Source: Bacteroidales bacterium UBA1204
GTDB lineage: Bacteria; Bacteroidota; Bacteroidia; Bacteroidales; F082
Direction: 5' to 3'
Assembly (NCBI GenBank): GCA_002310075.1
Contig: DBXU01000043.1
Location: 2,341 to 33,705 of the forward strand
Length of the DNA: 31,365 nt
Shown here: piece by piece, positions 1 through 7,600 of the stretch
Numbering within the stretch: the first letter of the stretch is position 1
Layout of the letters: every line of letters starts with the position of its first letter
The notes under the pieces: generated by a model
What the model was told of the DNA's origin: nothing
Seen by the model: the letters and a program-made list of their open reading frames with translations, nothing else
Database searches by the model: none
Translations under genes and position numbers: made by a program

Positions 1-959
1 TCCTTGAAAGGCGTCCAGTTGCCGCAGATGACGCCATCATGCGCGATAACAGGCTGGAAGATGCCGCTGTTGTTGTGGGCCTTGTGGCTAAAATCAGGCG
101 AGAGGACAATGTCGCGGCTTTTGTAGCCGATGAGATATTCATCGTAAGGCGGAATCAAGAGATATTTGCCTTTGCGGAAACCACGGGTGCGGCAATCATC
201 CGTAATATAAAAATCCCTGCGTTGAGACGCACGGCCGTGCGTCTCAATATGCAGGTAATCACCTAAAATCTCAATTCCCCGCCTGCAATCGTTGATATTC
301 AGCCCCGACCACCACACGAAATCCTCCAAGGTGGCAGGCTGGCGGCTTTGGAAATATTTCCTGGCCAGCATCGCTAAAGCCTCATCACGGTTCATTTTGA
401 TATGGGTTTTCACCTTATCGGCGGCGAGGGCGTATGTCGCCTTCATCGGCAACAGGTCGCCGCTGCAAAGCGTCCCCGACAACTCGGCATAGCGGATGTG
501 GTACGACAGACGATGGTCGTCCATGTGGATGTCTTTCTCCGCCAAGGCCTCAACGAAGTCTTCCTTGGTCACACTACCCTTGTCGGTAGCCGTCTGAACA
601 AGGATTTCCCTGATGCGTTTTACCTCCTCATCAGGGATGCTAATCTTATTACTGCTCATCCAGCCCTTGATGACTGCCAATGCCTTCGCCGAACAAAGTT
701 CGAGCAAGGGCCAATAGTCCTCGACCGACACGAGTTGCCAAGTGCCACGCATCAGGTGCAGACGGATGATTTGTCCGCTGTCGAAGGCCTTCTTAAAGGC
801 CTTGGCAGAGGGTTTCTTGGTCCGCATCGCCACCGCCCAACGCATCAGGCGGTACTCCTGCGCCTGCATCGCACCCATGTGGTTGACCACCGCTTCGGGC
901 TTGTCAAACTGTGGGCAAATGAGCTGCTGGTTGAGTAATCGGATGGCGACGGGATTCAT
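1..959 (-). CDS. AlkZ-like DNA glycosylase (HTH_42 winged-helix family), C-terminus cut off by the window edge
   Basis: This gene reads from an ATG at 959 down to base 1 without a stop, giving 319 codons of an incomplete protein. It looks like the winged-helix DNA glycosylase family of AlkZ and YcaQ, which excise alkylated or crosslinked bases. Family marks are the QAQ motif at residues 32-34 (AlkZ proteins use Q-x-Q, YcaQ/AlkX use Q-x-D), HLMRGTWQLVSVEDY around residue 69, the DFVWWSGL segment, and LIPPYDEYLIGYK near the cut end. It starts 8 bases after the stop of the thioesterase gene and is probably co-transcribed with it. A perfect 26-bp palindrome sits inside the coding region (222-247) and encodes roughly IETHGRASQ. 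Family assignment is by motif recognition; substrate specificity cannot be told. Confidence 0.8.
   Translation of the reverse strand, partial: MNPVAIRLLNQQLICPQFDKPEAVVNHMGAMQAQEYRLMRWAVAMRTKKPSAKAFKKAFDSGQIIRLHLMRGTWQLVSVEDYWPLLELCSAKALAVIKGWMSSNKISIPDEEVKRIREILVQTATDKGSVTKEDFVEALAEKDIHMDDHRLSYHIRYAELSGTLCSGDLLPMKATYALAADKVKTHIKMNRDEALAMLARKYFQSRQPATLEDFVWWSGLNINDCRRGIEILGDYLHIETHGRASQRRDFYITDDCRTRGFRKGKYLLIPPYDEYLIGYKSRDIVLSPDFSHKAHNNSGIFQPVIAHDGVICGNWTPFK
222..247. repeat. 26-bp perfect palindrome inside the glycosylase gene
   Basis: The left half TTGAGACGCACGG is followed directly by its exact reverse complement, with GGCC at the centre. It lies in frame in the AlkZ-like gene and encodes residues of about 238-246, between the stretches GDYLHI and DFYITDD. 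A perfect 26-bp dyad is far beyond chance for coding DNA. It resembles a REP-like or palindromic element inserted without breaking the frame. I see no second copy in this window. Confidence 0.85.
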
Positions 960-967
960 TGCGGGGC

Positions 968-1357
968 TTATTTGAACTTGGACATGAACTTCTCGCTCTC
1001 TACGACAAAACGCTCGTGGATGCCTTCGCCGACAAGCGTTGTGTCTTCAAAACACTTCACTTCGAACACCAGGCGGCGACGGTCCACTTCAACGAGTTCG
1101 GCATCGCAACGGATGGTGCTGCCTACCGGACTGGCCTTCAAATGCTTGATGTTCACGGCAATGCCGACGGTAGTGTTGCCGTCGCCAATCTTGTCGCAAA
1201 CGGCCATCAGGCAGGTCTTTTCCATAAGGGCAATCATGGCGGGGGTGGCAAACACCTCCAAGGCGCCTGAACCATAAACGGCGGCAGTGTCTTTATGCTC
1301 AACCACAAGCTGTTCGTTGTGGCATAAGCCTTTCAGGGTATCGAATTCTGTCATCAT
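968..1357 (-). CDS. FlK-like hotdog-fold acyl-CoA thioesterase
   Basis: About 129 residues, a normal length for a single hotdog domain. It resembles the small thioesterases related to fluoroacetyl-CoA thioesterase FlK, which hydrolyse acyl-CoA in the cytoplasm. The stretch VFATPAMIALMEKTC carries the Thr and Glu expected at the active site, TTVGIAVNIKHLKASPVG is the central strand-turn segment, and GEGIHERFVV is the closing strand. An upstream TTG at 1405 would add 16 residues, but it lies inside the -33 promoter element. The ATG pair at 1357/1354 is therefore the better start. It is the first gene of an operon with the glycosylase and is divergent from the preA-like gene. The physiological acyl substrate is unknown. 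Confidence 0.8.
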   Translation of the reverse strand: MMTEFDTLKGLCHNEQLVVEHKDTAAVYGSGALEVFATPAMIALMEKTCLMAVCDKIGDGNTTVGIAVNIKHLKASPVGSTIRCDAELVEVDRRRLVFEVKCFEDTTLVGEGIHERFVVESEKFMSKFK

Positions 1358-1374
1358 ATCGCTATAATTTGTCG

Positions 1375-1406
1375 CAAAAGTAGAGTTTTCACACTTTTTC
1401 TGCAAG
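1375..1406 (-). promoter_or_regulatory. Bacteroidota-type promoter of the thioesterase operon
   Basis: On the minus strand a perfect TAnnTTTG -7 box (TACTTTTG, 1382-1375) is preceded by CTTG (1406-1403) with a 20-base spacer. This matches the TTTG-N19-21-TAnnTTTG consensus of Bacteroidota except for one base. It lies 17 bases upstream of the chosen ATG. Confidence 0.7.
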
Positions 1407-1434
1407 TTTCGGTTTTAATAATGAAAGAATTACG

Positions 1435-1442
1435 TATTTTCG
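1435..1442 (+). promoter_or_regulatory. Possible -7 box of the preA-like gene
   Basis: TATTTTCG matches TAnnTTTG in all but one base and ends 8 bases before the ATG at 1451. No good -33 box is seen. If used, it rules out the ATG at 1421 as the start codon. Confidence 0.4.
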
Positions 1443-1450
1443 CCTTCATT

Positions 1451-2917
1451 ATGAAACAAATACACATTCAGGAAGAGGCGGCACGCTGCCTGTTGTGTGA
1501 GGATGCACCTTGCACGAAAGCGTGTGGAAAAGGCGATTTGTCACGTGCCATCCGTGCCATCCGTTTCGGTAACGAGAAAAACGTTTGGCGGTGGTTGGAG
1601 GGTTGCTCCGATGCCGACTTCGAACGTGCCGAACAGGCATGCATCCATTATGACCGACCTATTAGAATTAAGGAGATGGTTGCGGCGCTTCGTCGCAATG
1701 ATGTTGCAACAGACAGAACGAAGGTCAGTCTTGCCATTGATTTCTGCGGCATACCCTGTGAGAATCCGTTTTTTCTGGCCTCGTCAGCCATCTGCACCAA
1801 CTATGAGATGGTGGCACGCGCTTTCGACATGGGTTGGGCTGGTGTCTTCTATAAAACCATCTGCAAGCAGGACATCCATGAGGTATCGCCCCGCTTTGAT
1901 GCCGTCAAAGAAGGCTCTTCGTTTGCCGGCTTCCGCAACATGGAGCAACTGAGCGAGAACCCTTTCGAGGTGGACTTCGACATCCTACGCCGCTTGAAGC
2001 AGAATTATCCGACCAAGGTGGTCGTGGCAAGCATTATGGGTGAGTATGAAGAGGATTGGATCGAGCTGGCGAAGATGGCAGAAGAGGCTGGTTGTGATGC
2101 GGTGGAACTGAACTACTCCTGTCCCCAAATGCGACTGGCAGGCATGGGCAGCGATGTGGGGCAAGATCCCGAACTGGTGACTTTCTATACGGCATATGTG
2201 AAGCGTAATGTGAAGATTCCTGTAATCCCGAAAATGACACCCAACATCACGCAAATCAACCAACCCGCCATGGGTGCTTATTTTGCCGGTGCTGACGCCA
2301 TTTCAGCCATCAATACCATCAAGAGCGTTACGATGACCCACGAGGCTAGGGTGGGTGAAAAATGGACCATCTCGGGATATTCGGGCCGTTCAGTGAAGCC
2401 CGTCGCCCTCCGTTTTATCCTTGAGATGGCGAAAAATCCTATCCTTAATAAAAAGAGAATCCAATTGAGTGGCATCGGCGGCATTGAGACCTGGCGCGAC
2501 GCCTTGGAGTTTATACAGTTGGGTTGCCGTAATGTGCAAGTCTGCACCGCCGTGATGCAATATGGTTATCGTATCATCGACGATCTCGTTTTAGGCCTGC
2601 AAACCTATCTACAAGAGCGTGGCATTGAGCATCTTGAGGACATCGTAGGCGAGCAGCTGCCTGCGTTTGTTTTGCCTTCCGACCTTGACCGCGAGACCAT
2701 GGTTTTTCCCAAGGTTGACCGTGAGAGGTGTATCGGTTGTGGCCGCTGCTACCTCTCCTGTAGGGATGGAGGTCATCAGGCCATCACTTTCGACCTTGAC
2801 ACTCGCCAGCCTCACATCGACGGTACAAAATGTGTTGGCTGTCATCTTTGTCGCCTCGTATGCCCCGTAGGTGCCATGGGCCTCACACGACGTATCCACA
2901 AAAAACAAAAAGAGTAA
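1451..2917 (+). CDS. preA: PreA-like Fe-S flavoprotein (dihydropyrimidine dehydrogenase catalytic subunit) with an extra N-terminal Cys domain
   Basis: The 488-residue product has three parts. Counting from the alternative ATG at 1421 (ten residues longer), an N-terminal domain carries Cys 23, 26, 31 and 35. This is the same 3-5-4 spacing as the first Fe-S ligands of eukaryotic dihydropyrimidine dehydrogenase. Two further Cys follow at 62 and 74. A dihydroorotate-dehydrogenase-like TIM barrel with an FMN site comes next. Its active loop reads NYSCPQ...MGSDVGQDPELV, the bacterial PreA form, with Cys as general acid. The C-terminus holds a two-cluster ferredoxin domain (CIGCGRC, then CVGCHLC..VCPVGAM). 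PreA normally pairs with PreT, an NAD(P)H/FAD subunit, to reduce uracil and thymine; no PreT lies nearby. E. coli PreA is about 411 residues, so the N-terminal domain is extra. A related pyridine or dihydropyrimidine substrate is possible. Confidence 0.82.
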   Translation: MKQIHIQEEAARCLLCEDAPCTKACGKGDLSRAIRAIRFGNEKNVWRWLEGCSDADFERAEQACIHYDRPIRIKEMVAALRRNDVATDRTKVSLAIDFCGIPCENPFFLASSAICTNYEMVARAFDMGWAGVFYKTICKQDIHEVSPRFDAVKEGSSFAGFRNMEQLSENPFEVDFDILRRLKQNYPTKVVVASIMGEYEEDWIELAKMAEEAGCDAVELNYSCPQMRLAGMGSDVGQDPELVTFYTAYVKRNVKIPVIPKMTPNITQINQPAMGAYFAGADAISAINTIKSVTMTHEARVGEKWTISGYSGRSVKPVALRFILEMAKNPILNKKRIQLSGIGGIETWRDALEFIQLGCRNVQVCTAVMQYGYRIIDDLVLGLQTYLQERGIEHLEDIVGEQLPAFVLPSDLDRETMVFPKVDRERCIGCGRCYLSCRDGGHQAITFDLDTRQPHIDGTKCVGCHLCRLVCPVGAMGLTRRIHKKQKE

Positions 2918-2938
2918 TACCACTTTCATAAAAAGGCG

Positions 2939-2946
2939 TACTTTTG
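2939..2946 (+). promoter_or_regulatory. -7 box of the PorT-family gene
   Basis: A perfect TAnnTTTG box (TACTTTTG) ends only 6 bases before the ATG at 2953, implying a leader of at most a few bases. No clear TTTG is seen at -33. Confidence 0.55.
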
Positions 2947-2952
2947 CAATCC

Positions 2953-3585
2953 ATGAAAGACAAAAGACTGCTCATATTTTTCTTCCTTTGGCTCTTCGGA
3001 GTCCAGCCTTTGTTTGCCCAGCGCCTCGGCGGTGGCCTGATGCTTGGCCCAGCAATCTCCACCATGCGCATCAGCGGCAACGACAGCACGCGTTTTCGTC
3101 CCGATCTCACGGGTGGTGTGCGCCTTGCCCTCATTCCAGAGCATTCTATCATCGGCGCCGAAATCGATGTGATTTATTCGCGACAAGGCATGAGCTCGAA
3201 GAAAGGTTTGGATGCAAGCAACAACACAGTGCGCTTCATGGAGAAGTCGCACTACATCAATGTGCCGCTGCTGCTCAACATCTACCTCCGCAGGTGGAAT
3301 GATGACGACGAGGACGAATCCATGATCCCGCGGCTTCGCATCGGACCACAAGTAGGCTTTTGCATAGGCGGCAACGACATTATGGAGGTGAAAGGCAAAA
3401 AGAAACAACAGTTCATCACACCTTGGGAGTCAGGCAGCTTCAACCGCATCGATTATGGCGTCACGGCGGCTTTGAGCTATTGGTTCGTCGAGGTGCGCTA
3501 CACCTTCGGCATGGCCAATGTCTTCAAGGAAGGCGCGAAATCCACCAACCATGTCATTTCGGTGACTTGGTCGGATATATGGTGA
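2953..3585 (+). CDS. PorT-family outer-membrane beta-barrel protein
   Basis: A 210-residue exported protein. The N-terminus is a signal peptide (basic MKDKR, hydrophobic LLIFFFLWLFGV, cleavage likely after FAQ). The rest alternates polar and hydrophobic residues in short strands typical of the Bacteroidota outer-membrane barrel family related to PorT, for example GGGLMLGPAISTMRISG, GAEIDVIYSRQGM and SYWFVEVRYTFGM. PorT itself supports type IX secretion, but this family is broad and most members have no known role, so a T9SS function is only possible. The start at 2953 is chosen because the upstream TTG at 2944 overlaps the -7 box. It stands alone downstream of the preA-like gene. Confidence 0.75.
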   Translation: MKDKRLLIFFFLWLFGVQPLFAQRLGGGLMLGPAISTMRISGNDSTRFRPDLTGGVRLALIPEHSIIGAEIDVIYSRQGMSSKKGLDASNNTVRFMEKSHYINVPLLLNIYLRRWNDDDEDESMIPRLRIGPQVGFCIGGNDIMEVKGKKKQQFITPWESGSFNRIDYGVTAALSYWFVEVRYTFGMANVFKEGAKSTNHVISVTWSDIW

Positions 3586-3594
3586 GATTAATAG

Positions 3595-3622
3595 TGTGGT
3601 AAAATATACCACAGTTTTGTGG
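3595..3622. promoter_or_regulatory. Operator-like dyad upstream of the first HTH gene
   Basis: A 19-base dyad, TGTGGTA-AAATA-TACCACA (3595-3613), has perfect 7-base arms. A third half-site TGTGG (3618-3622) makes a second overlapping dyad CCACA-N4-TGTGG. The same TGTGGT-N7-ACCACA layout recurs at 4228-4246 before the second HTH gene. Confidence 0.6.
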
Positions 3623-3683
3623 AATATTATGCCTAATTTCCGTGTTTTTTACTACGCAATGGTTCCTAAATGCTTTTTTAGTG

Positions 3684-3691
3684 TATTTTTG
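3684..3691 (+). promoter_or_regulatory. Candidate -7 box for the first HTH gene region
   Basis: TATTTTTG is a perfect TAnnTTTG match, 70 bases after the dyad at 3595-3613. It would leave a leader of about 115 bases to the 49-codon ORF at 3811, or about 260 bases to the HTH gene. No good -33 box is visible. Confidence 0.45.
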
Positions 3692-3810
3692 TTTGTCAAA
3701 CCAATAATGCAGGCAGATTATAAGTAAATAAAGGGACTTATATACATATCATATACATCAATATAAGCATTTGATGTGCGTTTCGGTGGCGTGGAAATCT
3801 GGAAAATTTC

Positions 3811-3960
3811 ATGTGGGCCAATAAGAAAGAAGCACAAGTGCTTGCGGCTATGGTCGTGAGCTTCTTCTATTTGGCCAACGGGTATTCCAGAACCTCCACG
3901 CAAATGAGACGGGTTCACGACCTTTTTCGTGCCTGTTTTGGGGAGGGAAAACCGCGATGA
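3811..3960 (+). CDS. Candidate 49-residue small protein, coupled to the HTH gene
   Basis: An ATG at 3811 opens a 49-codon frame whose TGA (3958-3960) overlaps the ATG of the HTH gene at 3957. It would encode MWANKKEAQVLAAMVVSFFY followed by a basic, polar tail. The hydrophobic core of about 15 residues is short for a membrane span. I recognise no family. The ATGA overlap is the main reason to list it. It could equally be leader sequence without a stable product. Confidence 0.35.
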   Translation: MWANKKEAQVLAAMVVSFFYLANGYSRTSTQMRRVHDLFRACFGEGKPR

Positions 3961-4217
3961 TGAAGATACACATAGGGGAGATGATCCGCAGGGAATTGAA
4001 GGCCCAAGGGCGCACCATGACCTGGTTTGCCAACGCCATCCACAGCGACCGCTCCAATGCCTACAAGATGCTGAAACGCGACAGCATCGACCTGGCCTTG
4101 CTCAACAAGATCTGCCAGCTGCTTCACCACGACTTTTTCCGCGACTGCTCCGATGCGCTCCGTTCCAACGCCCAGCCTTGGACGGGCAGCGCGCCTGCTG
4201 GGGAGCAGGACTTCTGA
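3957..4217 (+). CDS. Small helix-turn-helix (XRE-like) DNA-binding protein
   Basis: An 86-residue protein with one compact helical domain, residues about 4-65. The pattern IHIGEMIRRELKAQGRTMTW, then FANAIHSDRSNAYKMLKRDS, then IDLALLNKICQLLHHDFF, is the small HTH family common in Bacteroidales, in which a recognition helix follows the WFA segment. The tail after residue 66 is polar and probably disordered. The start is one of two adjacent ATGs (3957 or 3960). It is followed after a dyad-bearing gap by a second, more diverged member of the same family and then by the T9SS surface protein gene. It is likely a local regulator of this block, possibly acting through the TGTGGT-N7-ACCACA sites; that link is inference. 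Confidence 0.75.
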   Translation: MMKIHIGEMIRRELKAQGRTMTWFANAIHSDRSNAYKMLKRDSIDLALLNKICQLLHHDFFRDCSDALRSNAQPWTGSAPAGEQDF

Positions 4218-4227
4218 CCCCGACGAT

Positions 4228-4246
4228 TGTGGTAGAATTAACCACA
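4228..4246. promoter_or_regulatory. Operator-like dyad upstream of the second HTH gene
   Basis: TGTGGT (4228-4233) and ACCACA (4241-4246) form 6-base inverted arms with a 7-base A/T-rich spacer. The arm sequence and overall 19-base length match the dyad at 3595-3613. It begins 11 bases after the first HTH gene ends. Confidence 0.6.
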
Positions 4247-4299
4247 TTTATGTTGCCTTATTTGCCGCTTTAAAACGCTGTTAATCTGTTGATTAATGG

Positions 4300-4307
4300 T
4301 AATTTTG
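4300..4307 (+). promoter_or_regulatory. Candidate -7 box for the second HTH gene
   Basis: TAATTTTG is a perfect TAnnTTTG match, 53 bases after the second dyad and 37 bases before the ATG at 4345. The dyad-then-promoter arrangement parallels the one in front of the first HTH gene. Confidence 0.5.
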
Positions 4308-4344
4308 CAGCCGATTTATAGTGTATTGCAATAACTGAAGAAAA

Positions 4345-4590
4345 ATGACTGTTGACAACACCGCCACATGCTTCCATGCCGGCCGGTTCCTCAGCGAGAT
4401 GCTGGAGGGCCAAGGGCATGATGTGCAGTGGCTTGCCGCCAAGACCGGGATGGGGGAGGAGGCTGTGAGGCAGTTGCTCGGCCGGTCCAACATGGATGCC
4501 GCCCTCTTTGTGCAGATGGGCGAGGCCGTGACCCCCGACTTCCTGCAACGCTTGGAGGCGGTGATGTTTGAAGGAAATGAAATACGTTGA
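4345..4590 (+). CDS. Second small HTH (XRE-like) protein, diverged paralogue
   Basis: An 81-residue protein whose layout parallels the preceding HTH protein: FHAGRFLSEMLEGQGHDVQW, then LAAKTGMGEEAVRQLLGRSN, then MDAALFVQMGEAVTPDFLQRL. The fold pattern (helix, turn, recognition helix, xDxxLLxxI helix) is conserved, but sequence identity is modest and the recognition helix differs, suggesting a different DNA preference or a dimerisation partner. It ends 39 bases before the start of the T9SS-exported protein with no obvious promoter between, so the two are probably co-transcribed. Confidence 0.65.
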   Translation: MTVDNTATCFHAGRFLSEMLEGQGHDVQWLAAKTGMGEEAVRQLLGRSNMDAALFVQMGEAVTPDFLQRLEAVMFEGNEIR

Positions 4591-4629
4591 TAGACAATAA
4601 ATAAGATACAATAGAAATATTAACAAAAA

Positions 4630-7600
4630 ATGCAAATGAGAAAAGAATTACAACTGAAGAAAAGCCTGGCCCTGCTTGGCCACGGCAAATGGAAAAGCGC
4701 CCTCGGGCACACCTTATTAATTATAGGGATGGTGCTGATGAGCCTGGGCGTGTATGGACAGCAAATGACCCCAGTGCCTGATGGCCTGAAGATGGAAAAG
4801 AAATGGCAATCTGACGACCCCACAGGCCGCACGGGTAACATCCTTGTGGAGGCCTTCGTGACGGGCCACTCCGTTGCCCAACACGTACCTACCGACATCG
4901 TCCTCGTACTCGACGTCTCGGGATCTATGGATGAGCATTTGTATGATCCCGTGGAGACCCCTACGAACGGATGGACATACAACAATTATGGTAGTAACCA
5001 ATATTACTACAGATATGTTGACAACAATGACCAGGTTACGTTTTATTTAGTAAGGCAGAGGTATAGCTATAGCAACAGAAGGTATTATCTATCTTATTAT
5101 GATGAAAACGGTGACCGTGTTGGTAATATAGGTTATAGCAATAGTGCAACTGGTGTGATTTATACAGGTGTTCTCTATGAACAACAGGAAACGACCAAAA
5201 TGGAAGCATTGCAGACATCAGTAGGCTTGTTTGTTGACATCATCGCCAATGATGCCACCCAGCATGATGTGGACCACCGCATCAGTATCGTGAAATATGC
5301 AGGGAACTGCTTCTATGGAGCCGATACGGAAACTGAAGATCCAGCAACAGCTACTGGTGCTTCAAGCCTCACTGAAGGCAACAATATGTATAATGGAGGA
5401 ACTTATTGGGATCCTGTGTATTATAATTACACAGAGGTCCTCATTCACCGTAGGGATCCGAGAACCGATGCCACTTATATCAAAAATCAGGTTGACGCCA
5501 TGCAACCTGGAGGTGCCACGTCTGCAGATTTTGGCATGTACAAAGCCCGGTACGTGTTGGCCAGCATCCCTGCTGAAGAGTTTGAGGAGCGCAACAAGGT
5601 GGTGGTGATGTTCACCGATGGTTCGCCAACACACGTAAATGGTTTTGTCCAAAGTGTTGCCAATAGTACCATTAATTATGCTCATGATCTGAAAAATAGC
5701 TGTACCGTAAACGGCACGAACTATGATTTCAATGCAACCGTGTTCTCGGTGGGTGTGTTCGACGTTGAAACCGACAATATTAAAACCTATATGGAACGTG
5801 TTTCCTCCAACTATCCAGAGGCTACAAGTATGACAAACACATGCACCCAAGAAAGCACAGACTATTACTTCAAGGCAGAATCGGCAGGCGGCTTGAGCGA
5901 CATCTTCGAGAGCATCGCTGGCGCCAGCGGCGCGATGACGCTACCGGCCAGCGCCATCGTGCAAGACATGGTGTCGCCCAACTTCCAGTTGCCTGCAGGC
6001 GCCAGCGGCACAGTGACCGCCTATGCACCCAAGTGCACTGGATATGATGAAACAACGGGGAATTACTCTTGGGAAAGTCTTAACGATGCAGGTACGCTCA
6101 AGATTGGCACCATAACTGTTGACGGCGAACAAGTATCAGGTGTCGTCACAGGAGGAGGGGAGAACAAGCTCCCGACCAACTTCGTTACGGTGAACGGCAA
6201 GACCATCCAGATGAGCGGTTTCAACTTCTCTCACCATTGGTGTGGATATGTGGAAGATCCTGAAACTCATCAAAATGTAATCCATGGCCGTAAGATTGTC
6301 ATCAAGATTCCGGTTGTAGTTAATGAAGGCACTTGGGGTGACGGCATCCAAACTAACAATCCTGAACATTCCTATCTTCAAGTTCCTGATCCAAACAATC
6401 CTGGCCAATACATTTATTATGGTCCGTTCAACAACCTCACCACCAACGTGCTTGGTGATGTTTGGACGGAAATTGTAACTAGTAAACCTACAGGTTACGA
6501 CAACATGAACATCGACACCCCTGAAGAACTGGCTTGGTTCATCAGCGAAGTCAATGGCCGTATCCACTACAATGGCAACACCAACAACGTGGCCTCCAAC
6601 ACATCCCTCAGTGGCCGTCTCACCGCTGACATCGACATGAGCGCCCACAACTGGGTGCCGATTGGCGCCGGTTATCAGTGCAATGCCAACAATGAATACA
6701 TTTTGGATGCCAACGGCAAGAAAATCAAGCTGGCCTACCAAGGAGAGTTCGATGGCAACGGCCACGTGATCACTGGCCTCAAGAACAATGCCGACAAATG
6801 GTATAAGGTGGCCGAAGGCCAAGACAACGAGGTGGTGGTCTATCCAGGCATGTTTTCCAACGTTGGAGCCAACGGCAAGGTGCACGACGTGTTCATCCTC
6901 GATGCCGACTTCCGTGGTAAGGCCCACGAGATTCCGGGCAAGGGCTTCTTTGTTCACCACGGCCTCTTGGCCGATACCCTGACGGGCGGCCAGATTTACA
7001 ACTGCGAAGCCGCCGGCCGCATGACCTGCAACAACGACAATGACAACGATGTCAATTTGGTTTATGGCGGTTTGGTCGGCCTCAATAACGGTGGTACCAT
7101 CTATAATGCCATGGCCATGGCTGAGCTTACGGGATATGCCATGGGCGGTGCCGTGGGCGAAAACCGTAGTGGCAGCTTCAGCAACGGCTTCACCAATGGC
7201 GTGTACAAATACCTTGGTGAGACTGGCACCAATGCCAAAGCCGTGGGTGGTATTGCTGGAACCAACTCCGGCACCATCAACAACTGCTATGTTCGCTTCG
7301 AGCGTCTTACGAACGAAAACCTTAACAAAGCCACTTTCGGCATGCTCGTTGGTAGCGGCACTGCTGCAACCAATAGCTATATACCCCAAATCGTGACCTG
7401 GTCACGTCCTAGCGCTACCAGCATCACCACACAGGTCAACCTGAACAACACGGTGCCGACTACGGCAACGACACCCGCCGATAATCCCACCGATTCGTAT
7501 ACGCTCTCCGTTAACAAGACTTACTACAACATGTTCACCAACGACAACATGACGGGAGGCACTTGGGGAACCTTAGGCAGCTTCAATGTTTACAACGATG

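Noticed and set aside
402..938. 178-codon plus-strand frame
   Set aside because: It lies opposite the AlkZ-like glycosylase gene, whose protein has clear family motifs; the plus-strand product has none.
6136..7389. 417-codon minus-strand frame, and the 335-codon one at 8011-9018
   Set aside because: Both are antisense shadows of the T9SS-exported protein, made long by its regular codon use; the products are low-complexity and unlike known proteins.
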